From Isoetes taiwanensis (taxonomy: Eukaryota; Streptophyta; Lycopodiopsida; Isoetales; Isoetaceae), in the NCBI GenBank assembly GCA_021234155.1, contig JAJEKV010000031.1, positions 5,284,748 to 5,348,747 of the forward strand: 64,000 nt of DNA, in the 5' to 3' direction. Position numbers and translations under genes: made by a program. Every line of letters starts with the position of its first letter. The first letter of the stretch is position 1. This document shows, piece by piece, positions 23,184-34,625 of the stretch. The notes below the pieces were generated by a model, which saw only the letters and a list, made by a program, of their open reading frames with translations, did not search any database and had not been told where the DNA came from.

Positions 23184-26129
23184 TTATGTACCCTCATACA
23201 ATGATATAGCATGGAGGTTGCTCATGGCCTTGTCCATCTCCTTTCTTGGGATCTTGTGTGTGTTGTCTTTTGCAATGTGAGAACTTGGATATGACCATAC
23301 CACACACTCCACCAATTCCCTCCTTTGAGGGTCAGCATAATTGCCCTCCACTTCTTCTCCCGGCCGATTGAGGTGTATTGCTCCTTCAAGTTGCCCTTCT
23401 TGTGTCTCCCAATGGGCTCCCAATATTGAATTTGGAATCGGGGACGCAACTCCTCTCCATCGAGGCATAGTGGTGGTCACATCGAGGAGAGTGCCACCCC
23501 TAACCATATTGGACAGTCCTCATCATCGGGGCCTTACTAGCACAAAGTATCCTTCCTTGATGTCCTCAAAGGGATCCCACTCGGGAAGATCAAACCACTT
23601 GCTTTGAGGCCTTACTTCCCACAAACCACTTGGAACCCTTGTTGGGACCCAAGTGAGCATTCTTAGGCGTGCTTGCACCTTGAGAACCCTCCCATCTTGA
23701 CTCTGGCAAGAACCCGTCTCTTAGCTCCCTCCCACATGGGTCATTCGGTTTCTAAGCATGTCACAACTTTCTCCCAAGACTTGATTAGGGAGTCCATTTG
23801 ATTTTTCTTAAGAGTGGAGGTGTGCTTTCCATTTGAACATCATCCCGGTCGTTATGTAATCCTTGATGCCCTTCACCGGTTGGCTAGAGTCTTTGACCTG
23901 TCTTGAAGGGAGGTAGTGGTTTTGGCTGCCCTTTAGGAATGAGAACTTCACCAAATAAGCACCCCTTTGCCACAACTTCGATACCTTGTACGGGCATCCA
24001 CAACTTGTCACCTGGTCTCCACTTATATTGCATGATTGGTATTCCATCCCTAACCCAAAACTTAAAAGCAAGTGGCTTTTGTGTGTCTGTCAACCTGGTC
24101 CTTGCCATCTAGCAAGTATCCTTCTACAAATGATTTCCAATCTGCAACCTCATCCATCAAGAAAGCCATTGGGTTGGGGTCAATGCAGCTCTCAAACACA
24201 TCCATTAGTTCGGGGAGAGTGGTCACGTTTTCTCTCTTGAGCTTGGTGGAGAAAGTTCCAAAAGAATCCATCTATATCATCATGCGTATGCCCAACCATC
24301 ATGAATCCCACTTTCACAACTTTGAATACTCCCACTGGCATCAAGTATGACATTGCCCCAAATATCCATCTATTCTTTGTTTTTCTTTCCAACGGTTGTC
24401 CAACCCGAACACATAGCTCCTCGGCGGTGATTTCTCAAGTAAGGGGAAATCATCCCAAGTCCTCCTTGATTCACTAGACACCTTGGATGTGAGCTTTTTA
24501 TCCGCCTTTGGTAACAAAGCGGTTGATCATCCATCAAAGCCTCAAAAATGGGTCTTTGAAGGGGAATACCTCCTCCCTTCTATCGATCCTTTCTCTAGTG
24601 TTCTCGGGCACTTGAAAATAGAGCTCACATGGAAGTTTGGATCATCTCTCCATAGATCAAGCACAAAATGACCATATGTTCCGGTTCCATGACCATGTGT
24701 TAATACACCCGCCGGACTTACTTTCATCCGAAAAGCGTTTTGACAACGCTTTGGGTAAAGGATCTAGCTTTGGCAAGAAAGTCTTGTGTTGGTCCATCTT
24801 ATCATGAATTATACACAAAAAATTTGTCCTATTTGCATCTCGAGAAAATGTTCTCCACTTTGCCAATACAACTGTCTACATGATATTTGGTCCCTTTGGT
24901 GATCTGCAAATTGCTCCCTAATTGCCATTCTTTCTTTCTCTATTGCAGTTGATGCAAGTGTATCCTTGAGTTGAATGCAAGTGTTGCACTTTGAGAATGG
25001 CATGTGTTGTAGGACACTCACGTCCGAGAAGTGAGTGCTCCATAACTTGCTGAAATGTGATTGAGAAAGAGGCCTACCTCCAGTAGTTTCTAGGATGGAG
25101 TTGACCTCCTTAAGGCACTCCTTTTGGATATAGTGTTGTGGCAACACTCTTTGCACCACTCGCACACCGTGCTTTCGTTTACCTTCGACTTGTGGGGCAT
25201 AGATTGAGACATGTATCTCACAAAGCTCTCAAGACCGCAATGGCCTTTAGAGTATTTGCTCTAGGTTTCAAAGTGAGTGCATTACCATGTTGGAACAAAG
25301 TGTGCCCTTTTCTAACCTGCTCCCAGTATCTGTAAAATGAAGACTTGCTCACCCCAAGAATCCATCTCAATGCTCTCATACATACCTTCATGCCCCTCAA
25401 TTGATATAGTAGCCGTCCTGTGTTTTCATCATATTTGGAATTCCTACACAAGGAGTAAATGAAATTAATCCTATCTTTTTGAAGAAATTTTGTCCAATGT
25501 ATTGGGACCTTATTCGCACGAGGTCATCCACATTGTATTGCCTTTGTGCAATCTAGGTTGCAACACTCTTGTCCCCTAATTGCCTCCAGGTTTTCTTTGG
25601 TTGGTGCCATACTTTCCATCCTTTCTAAATATTTGTCACTTCTAGGCCTCTTGGGCACCTTTTGGTGCCTTTTATGAAAGACATAGCGTCTCTTCCTTGT
25701 GATCAAAGGATGCTCATCGACCACCAAATCTTCCACATGGCCTTGGGTGGGCCTTGGGGGGTGTGTAGTTCAATGGGGCATTCTAGAGTATCACCATTCT
25801 TGTGTGTAATAAATCTAATTGGCCATCTCAACTGAGCTTGGGACTCCAGCAGCCCTGAGCACACAATGCAATCACTAGAGCTTCCCTGGGACATGATTGT
25901 ATCAACTTCGATAAGAAGCTTCACAATGCCAACTCCAAGATGTTCATCTCCCAAAGATCTCATCATTCACACTATCAAATGGATCAACTGCAGTTATTAT
26001 GCCCTCTGCAAATACCGTCTGGTTGCAAGGGTGCAACAAAAGGCAACCCATCTTCCTCCATTGGAGCCTAGGGCAATGGCCTCCTTTGGACTTCCCTGGC
26101 TCCATTTTACTCATCTCACATGCTCCCTG
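23184..26129 (-). pseudogene. DUF7869-like transposase-related pseudogene
   Basis: Reading from about 26129 down to a stop at 23184, consecutive protein blocks appear in changing frames: MSKMEPGKSKGG; a Cys pair region (QECCNLDC) near 25570; LRWILGVSKSSFYRYWEQ near 25340; a Cys-x2-Cys block (FSKCNTCIQLK) near 24985; FLCIIHDKMDQ near 24810; GVLTHGHGTGTYGHFVLDLW near 24700; and VKVGFMMVGHTHDDIDGFF near 24300 with KNRWIFGAMSYL before it. Then come an LPELMDVFES block and a basic C-terminus. The GHTHDDID and WILGVSKSSFYR motifs match the plant proteins grouped as DUF7869 (name from memory), thought to have an RNase H-type transposase core. At least eight frame changes make it a pseudogene as read. 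Confidence 0.72.
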
Positions 26130-26149
26130 AATGAAAAAGCTCACATTAA

Positions 26150-26400
26150 AACCATATAGCCCCAAACACCACAAATATGACCATATGAACCATATAAAAC
26201 CATACAAACATATTAAATATAACCATATTAAATCATACAACCATATTAACTAAAATTATATAACCATATTAAAGCATACAACCACACTCATTCTAAACCA
26301 TATGTAAACATTGTAACCATATATAACCATTGAAACTATTCAACCATTGAAACCTTATTAAATACATAAGATAACATATATAAACATATAACCTACCCTT
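26150..26400. repeat. Degenerate ACCATATTAAA-type short repeats
   Basis: AT-rich stretch in which ACCATAT/AACCATATTAA-like words recur about a dozen times. It lies directly upstream of the minus-strand pseudogene. Non-coding. Confidence 0.6.
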
Positions 26401-26692
26401 TCATATCTTGTCATGGCCACGTGGCACCTCTTCAGAGGCTGAAACCGTGGCCATGTCAGCAATCCGCACTGCCACGTCATGGAGAGCATGGCCCACACGT
26501 GACAGAAGTTTATTATTGCACTTTTACGAGGTTCGAGGGTGCAGCCAGAATTAACTGCACCCTCTTCCTCTCCCCCCCGACCATTCTTCCTCCCCTGTTT
26601 TCTCTGATCACTCTTCGAGCTCCCTGTTTTCCTTAAGCGCCCGCTTTTCCGATCAGGCGATCGATCGAACCGAGCGATTCCAAGGCCATCTT
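26401..26692. promoter_or_regulatory. Candidate bidirectional promoter region
   Basis: This sits between two divergent gene regions. Contains GCCACGTGGC (26415-26424, a palindromic G-box), GCCACGTCA (26471), CACACGTGAC (26494) and a hairpin GGGTGCAG/CTGCACCC near 26537-26562. G-box elements bind bZIP and bHLH factors in plants. Control of the two flanking genes is inference from position. Confidence 0.4.
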
Positions 26693-26990
26693 ATGACAGC
26701 AGCTTGGTCGACGGATCAGGACGCTTCCAGCGCCGAAGTTCTCGCGCAGATTCATTGTTCGAGCGGGCGTTACCGCCTGAGAAGAAAGTGAGGCCCTTTT
26801 TAGTCTTTGCTTTTAGTTTTTACGTAAAGTCCTTTAGTGCATTTTTACTTATATTCTGTTGTTAGAGGCTCTTATTAATCCCTGATACAATTTACAGCCC
26901 GACAAATCCTTATTCACGCTTTGCCAACGACTATACCCACATGGAAGCGAACTCGGAAGCCTCCTCCTCATCCAGCAAATCTTCCAGGTA
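26693..26990 (+). pseudogene. Possible 5' exons of the plus-strand gene in the composite element
   Basis: An ATG at 26693 opens a short frame (MTAAWSTDQD...) that ends at a GTGAGG donor near 26790. After a pyrimidine-rich AT stretch and a TTTACAG acceptor at about 26898, a second open block (MEANSEASSSSSKSSR) ends at a GTATGT donor (26989). The Ser-rich peptide resembles the N-terminus of many nuclear proteins but is not diagnostic. Linkage to the coding remnants at 29.8-34.2 kb is inferred from strand and position. Confidence 0.35.
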
Positions 26991-27639
26991 TGTTTTTGTA
27001 ATATCATACCCTTTTTTAATCTCATTTTTTTCATCTTTGTTCTCCTTGTTCTGTCTTTGTTCTCCACGCATTCTCTGTCTTTGTTCTCCATCGTTTCTCT
27101 GTTTTCTCATTAATCTCATTAATCTTTGTATTGTTTTCTATTTTTTGTTATCTTTTTCTTGCTTGTGGTTGAATTGAATACATTATGCGAGGCACAAGTG
27201 AGAATAGTGGTTAGAGTAGTAGCAAGCAATAGAGATAGAAATCATGGAGACGGGTGTTAGGAAGTAAGATATTGCGAGCATTGAGAACATAACTAGGAAT
27301 GTCTTTCTCCCAAAGAAGAACTAAGAATAGGAATTGCTTCCAGAATCTCCATTTCTAACTCACAAAAAATCCCTACTTGCAGAGACATGCACGAAGGGAG
27401 TGGCGAGTTGAGAATACTTGGCTTGCCAACAGTCCATGAGGCCTTCTTCTTTCGACTGAAGTCGAGAACTTCTCGACTTCCTTGGCGCAGAAGAGGAGTG
27501 TACACTCTGACTGTTGGGTTGAGGGATTCTCGACTTCAGCGATCGAGATACCTGACTACCCAATGTCTTCACATTCTTTTAGAACCCTAGCTGCGAGCCT
27601 TCACCGACTTCGTGAGTCGAGAATGTGATACCTGCCAAT

Positions 27640-28960
27640 GGCCCCTTTGTGCACGATTCAGGTGCCTCCACCCAGATCGAGCCACTCTCCTTCAACCATG
27701 CTCATCAAATATTGCGAAGAGGACTGGCTCCGACCGGGTGGAGGCCTCGGCGACTAACCTGCATTAGAGATATTTTCAATGGGTGCTGGCCGCTTTCTCG
27801 ACTCGTGAGTCAGAAAACGCAGAGCTCTAGTGCACTCTAGAGCTGGCGCTGGGCAGTCTTAACCACTCTCCTTCTATCTTCCTCGGACATTGCGAAGGGA
27901 AGTGGTTTTCCTTGTCTGCGCAGCCAACTCTAGCAACAATTCTCTTGTGTGTGGTAGTGCAATGGCCTCTACCCAATCAAAGACCGTCTCCTTGAACCAT
28001 CTTACATTGAATATTGCGAGGGGATGGGCTCCGATTGGGTGGAGGCCCCGGCGGCTAACCCGCGAGGTGCTGGCAGCTTTCGACTTCGTGAGTCGGAGAA
28101 AGCGGCCAGCTCTAGATACACTCTAGAGCTGGCTGCGGGCGGTCTTAACAACTCTCCTTCTATCTTCCACCGGACATTGCGAGAAGGGGAAGTTGTTTTG
28201 GTATGCGGGCCAACTCTTTAGCAACCCATGGAAACCTCGAGCTTCTTTGTATGCATTCGGATCGCCGAGTGGGAATGCCTTACCCAACCGGCACTCCATG
28301 TGTACCATCCGGAGTTTCGATGGCTAAGGCATTCTCGACTTGCGAAATGAAATGTATTTCTGAAACCAACAGTTGCATTCTCGGCTGGCTAGTCGAGAAT
28401 CCTCTAGCCGACCAATTCTCACGTATTGTGGTCGCGATGGCCTCTACCCGGTCGAGCCACTCTGCGCGCGAGGGAAACCACTTAGAGCTGTTGCATGCAT
28501 TCTGCCTGGCGGTCCGGAATGCCTTAACCAACCGGCACTCGGGTGTGTACCCAACGAGTTCCGGATGGCAAAGAGCATTCGACGGCGAAATGAGACGTAG
28601 ACCAATAACCAGTCGCATTCTCGACTTCGCGTAGCCGAGAATCGCCTAGCCAGCCAATTCTCCGTGTATGGTAGCGGTGGCCTGGACCCGGTCGAGTCAC
28701 TCTCGCCCGAACCATCTTAAGAGAATATTGCGAAGGGAGGCTCGGGCGGGTGGGGCCTCTACAACTAACCAGGAAAACCACAAGAGGAAGCCAAGGCTTG
28801 CATTCTCTACAACTACTTGCACTTTGTATTCTCTGTTTTTAGTCCCAAGTGCCTCTAGCCATGCCGAGCCACTCTCCTTGAACCATCTTCCTCGAATATT
28901 GCGAAGAGGAGTGGTTTGGGGCTGGTGGAGGCCCCTCCGACTAACTACAAGAGGATGCAT
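27640..28960 (+). repeat. Cluster of related ~80-95-nt imperfect hairpins
   Basis: At least six foldbacks share a stem and loop plan: 27664-27745, 27839-27932, 27965-28046, 28126-28216, 28679-28757 and 28851-28932. Four have arms beginning GCCTC(C/T)ACCC and ending GGGTGGAGGC with CCACTCTCCTT/AAGAGGAGTGG inner stems and an AATATTGCGA loop-side word. Two (27839, 28126) use a GAGCTGGC/GCCAACTC outer stem. A seventh 5' arm without its partner lies at 28437. Spacing of the first four is about 150 bp with the two types alternating. They could be small-RNA precursors or foldback repeats. Confidence 0.75.
28240..28720 (+). repeat. Two diverged ~245-bp tandem copies inside the hairpin cluster
   Basis: Blocks such as GGAATGCCTTA(C/A)CCAACCGG (28271 and 28518) and GCATTCTCG...CCTCTACCCGGTCGAG (28375/28438 and 28615/28681) repeat at about 241-249 bp. 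The copies are well diverged. Confidence 0.7.
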
Positions 28961-31187
28961 TTGAACCGCATCTCCTGGGCCTTAGACCTAGCCTGATCTA
29001 TGCACAACATTCCAAGAAAACACCATGAAAAAAGACACCTAAAAGCGGGCGTTCATAAACCCCGATCCATTGTTTCCTTGCCGAGCATCTCTCGACCCAG
29101 GAGATAAATCATCTCTCGGCTGAAAAATCTTTGGACAAGGAAACAAAGTTGAATCCGTCGAGCTTATCGGCCCGGTTCCATTATTTAAACACAGACGGCA
29201 TGTTCTACAAGCGAAATAACATAGGCATCTCTGAAACTCACCTCTTCACGCAGTAATTCCTTGGGCCACTGTATAACGGATCCCGCAGCCTCACCTAGAG
29301 TGTTTGCTTCTTCTGTCGGTCTCTTCAAGAGTGTATTCGCATCTAATACTTGTATCATTTGCGATTCTCGCGTATCCCGTTCCATGGCGCGCGATGTAGA
29401 GTTCCGTGTCGGCGGCTCCTCTCCGCGCCTACCTTAGCTCCGTGCTCATCGATCAAATCAAGCGCTTGCAATAGGACGCGGTCCGGAAAAACACACATAT
29501 GCAAAGCGTTATTGCTTTTACCGCATCGCGGCGCCATTCCGAAGTCGCTACGATTCGATGCCCCTCCGAACTCGAGGTCCCCAATGCTGCGGGAAAGATA
29601 AACTACGCTCCGCTCACTTAGTCCCTTGATGTGATTAAATTTTGAAATAGTGTTTGGGCAAAGGCTAAAGCCGACCGTTTTGCACCCTTTAGCCCGCTTT
29701 TTTTTTCATAAATGATTGCATGTCCTTAAGTTCAAACTAAAGAACACGCCCGATCTTTTTTTTACATGCAGTCCTAAAACTCACTACGCCATGCGTGGAG
29801 GAAACTTAATTTTCTGGGGGTCCGAAGAGGATGAGAGGGCATCTGAGACATGGCGACTCTGGTCCAAGAAGCGAGGCCAGCCGGAGGGGATGCTTCTACC
29901 ACGGCATGAAGAAGAAGAAGACAAACGCCCTGTGTGAGCTCGAGGTTTTTCTTTTTGTCGGAATACCTTAAGCGATCCATCCTTTCTTCTTGCGGCATTC
30001 ACCTCGGACTCACTTTGGTGATCGCGGCGAACTCTATTCGCCGATCATCGAGGGACTGGAGACGAGCTTCTTGAAACAAGACAGATTCTTGGTGGTATGT
30101 CGAGGTATCGACAAGTGGGAAGGAGAAAGATCTGTTTCTACACCAAAGGGACAAGAAGAGCTCAGGAGACAAGTACAAGAAAATCGGTGTTGTGCTCTCC
30201 GCCTCTGCGCTAGATTGAAGCATTTAACACTACATGTCGAGGACTGCCGGAAGAGTAAGTTCTATCGCACCAAAAATTAGCGAGTTTCAAATTATTCTCA
30301 CTCTTCCATGAGCAAGGCTAAGGGCGCCGAAAAAAGGCCGGCGCCTTTAAATTGTCAAAACCTTGGGTGGAAGGATCTGGAAGGGATGAAGGAGGCGGAA
30401 CCCTAACATCCGAGGGGAGCTTGGTATGGAGATTTCAGTGAGGTGAAAAACTGCTCAATACGGGAGCTTCACTTCTCATGTCTTTGAAGGCTCTACAACA
30501 CTCTGATTGGGGGAATGAAGTTGTGGTTCATACACAAAAAGTCCACCAAAAACAAAAATGGGGAAGATGACACCACACGGAGGAATCGATGACGAAGAAG
30601 ACGAAGATATGGTCGACTCTCCAATAATGGATCCAGATGATCAGATCAGGATTTCACAGAGAGGGGCACAGAAAATGGAGCGGCTAGCTCAGTATTATCC
30701 GTTGGGAATATCACACAAGTCTGGCTTTGGACATTAGGCGGTGAAGGTTTGCACGGGGAGATGCCGCCTTGTTCAACCATTGTGGAATTTAATCCAGCAC
30801 ACATCTTTTGGAGATTCTCGAACCCGATGGTGCGACATCCCATTGCAGATCAATGCCCTGCAGATGTCATACCTTTTAGCGATCGACCAGTGTGAGTTGT
30901 TCATTTTGGAAGTCCGAGGAAGATCCGAAGGGAAAAGACGTCCCGATTCGGGTTGTAGACGGTCGGCGATTCGAGGAGCGCTCAAGTATTGCGCAGCCGG
31001 AGGAGAAGGAGGTGCGCCAAAGGATCAAGGATAGATATGCCAAGCGAGAGTGCAGAGTTCTTTCGCGCAGACGCCAAAGAACCGAACCGCCAGCATTAGC
31101 CACGCTGGAAACACAATAGCAAATGAGTGCGCCGCCTACGTGAAGGTAATTAACTCTGAATCTTTCCATTCTCGAACTCGAAAAGTT
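28961..31187 (+). pseudogene. Decayed coding region, product not recognised
   Basis: Short protein-like blocks occur in all plus frames between 29.8 and 31.15 kb: ITQVWLWTLGGEGLHGE near 30710-30760, HIFWRFSN and VRHPIADQCPADVIPF near 30800-30880, and a charged block at 30892-31119. They are separated by frameshifts and stops. They probably belong to the same plus-strand gene as the downstream blocks. 28961-29780 shows no coding signal that I can support. Confidence 0.35.
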
Positions 31188-31555
31188 CTACCATCCTAAC
31201 ATTTGCCGATTATCACTGGGGTTTTCGCGAAAGCGAAGTCGAAACCCGTGGTAAACACGTAAAATTTGAGGATCACCGAGCTTTCTCGACTCGCGAGTCG
31301 AGAAAACCCAGAGAAGTAAAAGAAAATTAGACATTCAAGGGACTTTCTCGACTCGCGAGTCGAGAAAGCCCTACCATCCTAACATTTGCCGATTCTCACT
31401 GGGGTTTCTCGACTCGCGAGGCGAGAAAGCCAGGGTAACACAGAAAATCAAAGGATGCAGAGCTTTCTCGACTCGCGAGTCGAGAAAACGCAGATAAGTA
31501 AAAGAAAATTAGACATTCAAGGGACTTTCGACTCATGAGTCGAGAAAACCCGGGC
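31188..31555 (+). repeat. Two ~182-bp tandem copies carrying palindromes
   Basis: CTACCATCCTAACATTTGCC recurs at 31190 and 31371, and AAAAGAAAATTAGACATTCA at 31318 and 31500. Each copy carries two near-perfect palindromes centred on TCGACTCGCGAGTCGA: 31282-31305, 31344-31367, 31405-31428 (one mismatch), 31464-31487, plus a variant with CATG in the centre at 31526-31547. They probably lie in an intron of the decayed gene. Confidence 0.9.
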
Positions 31556-31620
31556 TACTATTTCTTGTTTATTAGGGTGTTTGTAGATACTTTCATGCTC
31601 GACATTGGTACATTGGTTGA

Positions 31621-32929
31621 ATGCAGCTTATTATCGACCAGATCATACACGCTAGGCAACAATGGAAAGCATTGGGTTGTCCTCGGCGTCCTAAAGGAAA
31701 CAGGGCTCCCCCGGATAAGTGGAAGACCTTTGAGAAACTATGCGGAGATATGTTCACTGGAGGGAGGGAAGATGATGAGGGAGAGGAAGAAGAGGAGAAG
31801 AAGAAGAGAACACCAAGGAAAGGCAGGGAGTCTCTCTCAGACCAATATGACCTCATTCTTAGCACTGAGGCGGTCTGGGAGAAATGGACTGAGATATGGG
31901 CTAAATGGACAAGAGGCAAGTCAAGGACAAAGAATGGAGAATTTCCAAGCGGCCGGACCCCAAGTTGTTTGACAAGCGGTTCATGAAGAGGATACTGAGG
32001 GCCTCACGGACAAAGAAACGCTTGAACTACAAGGCAAAATCTTGGATGGAACAATCCTGCTAAGGAAGACCGGGGAGTTCTAAAATGCGGGATTTAAAGG
32101 ATTATGCCACAAATCCTAAAGCGGCAAATATGCGTTAGAAGAAGGCATCACGGAAGTTCGCAACGTTGCATCTAATGAATACCATGATTTTGATTATTAC
32201 AAGGAAAAGGCTGCCCTTGATGAGGAAGACATGAAGGAATTGAACCGCCTATGTCAACCCTACATCAACACCAAGCTGAAGCGTAACGTCAAAACCCTTC
32301 CTTTCCCCGAACGTGCTATGGCAATTCAAGAGGAAGCTTGGATTGGGGGGTGGTCCCATTTAAAGGCGGACAATAGCTCCCCCATTTACGGTTACTTTGG
32401 GACACAAGGGATTTGGTGGTGAACTGGGCTTTTTGGACCCGTGGCACTATTTGCCATCAATATGATCGAAGACCCCACCCTTTTTATGACAAAGCGACAT
32501 AGAGCGTTGGTACAAGGCGTGTACGGACATGACCGACCCGGATACTTTCGGTTTCCTTGTCTTTTGCATGCGGTGCAATCGGACAAGCTTCTTTGTCTCC
32601 CAATGGGCGGTGATATTAACTTCACCAACAAGATCATGCACTCCATATACGAACTTGATCATGAGTGCGGACTTGGCTTGCCGAAGGCACCAAGCTTTGC
32701 CAACATAGTTTTGGTTTTGATTTCAAGATCTACGGCGACGACGGATAAGTGGTGGTCTAGCGAGCATCATTATCTCGACAAGTTCATGATCTCTCAAGAG
32801 CGGATGGAACCCGGAAGGGGGGCAGGTTTATGGAGGATGTTCCATCGATGGACAAGGTCAGCAAAGATGGTGCGACCAGGTCCTATACATAGAATTCCTA
32901 TCCGCCAAGAGTTATCAAGTACTTCATAA
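31621..32929 (+). pseudogene. Unrecognised protein region upstream of the FCP1-like domain
   Basis: An open frame at 31621-31986 encodes KWKTFEKLCGDMF, an acidic then Lys-rich stretch, and AVWEKWTEIWAKW. After a frame-broken gap (31990-32230), two long blocks follow. One at 32231-32422 contains LPFPERAMAIQEEAW. The other at 32441-32929 contains FMTKRHRALVQGVYGHD, LLCLPMGGDINFTNKIM and a WW pair. They read as one conserved globular domain in two frames. I do not recognise the family. They end shortly before the phosphatase-like domain on the same strand, so may be its N-terminal part. Confidence 0.5.
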
Positions 32930-33245
32930 CCAACTTGGTCGAGGAAGATCAAATTGTATCGCGAGTGGTACATGAATGGCCTTTTCTCTCGGGGGCTATC
33001 TTTGTTTGGAATGAAACCTATATCCGTGGTTGGAAATAAGGACATGGTTGAAACCATTGGTCATACACGGATCCGCTTCATGAGCATTTCAAGGGAAGAA
33101 GACAAATGGAAGCGAAGAAAAGACGACGAGGACGAGGGAGACAAAGTTTGGCGGAGACGAGAATGTCGAAGGTTTGGACGAGAATGCTTTGCGAAAACAT
33201 TATTGAAAACCCGAGATTGAGGTGAGTTTACTTTTGCTTTATCGG

Positions 33246-33328
33246 TGTTTTTCGACTTCGCGAGTCGAGAAAACGTTCCTTTCAATACCTTTTCTTTTCA
33301 TTATCGACTCGCGAGTCGAGAAAACTCG
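33246..33328 (+). repeat. Two palindromes of the CGACTCGCGAGTCG family
   Basis: TCGACTTCGCGAGTCGA at about 33250 (one inserted T) and TCGACTCGCGAGTCGA at about 33304. They follow a GTGAGTTT donor-like site at about 33219, so are probably intronic. Confidence 0.85.
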
Positions 33329-33479
33329 TTCCTTTCGGCGAGGATGTCATCATTTCGTGGAATTCGCGGTCAACGACTCCGGATCATTGTCATTGGAAAG
33401 CATCGGTTCACTTCACGAGGAGGAGAATGCACTTCCCAAAGACAATCCAGAGCGAGACACTGCTAACAGCCAGAAAGGA

Positions 33480-34206
33480 CCGGAGAAGATAATGATCCCG
33501 CATTTGGATCCCGATGAACCGGAAATATGGTCGAGCCAAACTCAATCGGGATCCATTTGGTCCCACCAAGCTTGTAATATTTGACGTCAATGGAGTATTA
33601 GCTGCAGTATACCACGACAAAGACGTCCCCGAGATTAACACCTCGCAGATCCCAATCAAGACAGAGCATAAAATAGTGTATCCAGAGGCCTAGAGCTAAG
33701 GAAATTATTGAATGGTGCCCGAACGCAGGGGATTGAAGTGGGCATATGGTCTTGTATGGCAAAGAAAAATATTGTCAATGTTCTTGGTGTTCTCGGCATT
33801 TCAGTTTTGAAGTTCAAGTTCGTTTGGGGAAAGTGAAAGGGTCGAGCATGTGAAGGACCTCGATCCAGCCATCACAAAGGGAAGCCTATAATGGTGAAAA
33901 GGTGGGCCAGCGTTTATGAGCAATTCGGGACTATGGCAAACACAACACGCGATCATAGACGACTCCGCCTACAAGTGCTATCATAACGCGCAAAATACAA
34001 TCATTGCTAAGCCATATCGACCTGAAGAATATGAGACGGATAGGTGGTTGTCCTTCGGACTGTGTCCTGTCTTGGCGGAATCCCTCTTTGCCATTCTTGT
34101 CGCCGATGTGCTTACGAACTATCCGAGCCTCACGGAACCCGATCCAGAGAGCAAGCCGATCATGAAAGCTATGGACGACAAATACTTTGGTGAACAAGAA
34201 GAGTGA
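33480..34206 (+). pseudogene. FCP1/NIF-type HAD phosphatase-like domain, frame-broken
   Basis: Blocks in order: LVIFDVNGVLAAVYHD at about 33570-33620; RPRAKEIIEW, a broken stretch, then VGIWSCMAKKNI near 33690-33770; VKDLDPAI near 33850; and an open block at 33916-34206 with AIIDDSAYKCYHN and a C-terminal YRPEEYETD segment. This is the layout of FCP1-homology phosphatases: a D-x-[DN]-x-[TV] nucleophile motif, a GIWS motif II and a late DDS motif. The second Asp of the canonical DxDx motif is Asn, as in a plant DxNGVL subgroup, so activity is doubtful. At least three frame changes occur. FCP1 relatives dephosphorylate RNA polymerase II tails; any such role here is not shown. Confidence 0.72.
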
Positions 34207-34249
34207 CCCCTGCTTTCAGATAGTCAAATTGTGTGAATATTGTAATCGA

Positions 34250-34625
34250 ACGTGAACACATGTATTGACCATTTTGTAATGAATATACTTGTATATTGAG
34301 TTTTCGATGCCTTTCTCGACTCACGAGTCGAGAAAGGCATGCTTGTCGTGTTGATGAAACCATTTGTATGTTTGATTGTGTGACTGGATGCAGCCACAAT
34401 CTATTATGATAATGCTTGTACATTGGGTTTCCTGGGCCTTTCTCGACTTTCATGGTCGAGAAAGGCATCTTCGTTGTCTCGTTGACAAAAGCATTTGTAT
34501 GCTTCCGTGTGTGATTGGATGCAACCATATTCTAATGAGAATGGTTGTACTTTGACTTTTATGGGCCTTTTCGACTCATGAAGTCGAGAAAGACACTACT
34601 TCACCGTCATTGGATGCGGTTGTAT
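34250..34625 (+). repeat. Three ~126-bp tandem copies, each with a palindrome, in the presumed 3' UTR
   Basis: Each copy holds a (T)CTCGAC...GTCGAGAAAG hairpin (34312-34335, about 34439-34465, about 34566-34592), followed by a CATTTGTATG(T/C)TT(G/C) block, a GTGTGA(C/T)TGGATGCA(G/A)CCA block and TTGTAC/TTGTAT. The centre of the palindrome differs in each copy (TCACGA, TTCATG, TCATGA) while the arms stay complementary. Confidence 0.85.

Noticed and set aside
26500-26560. tRNA-like B-box (GGTTCGAGGG)
   Set aside because: No matching A-box, acceptor stem or anticodon arm could be placed around it.
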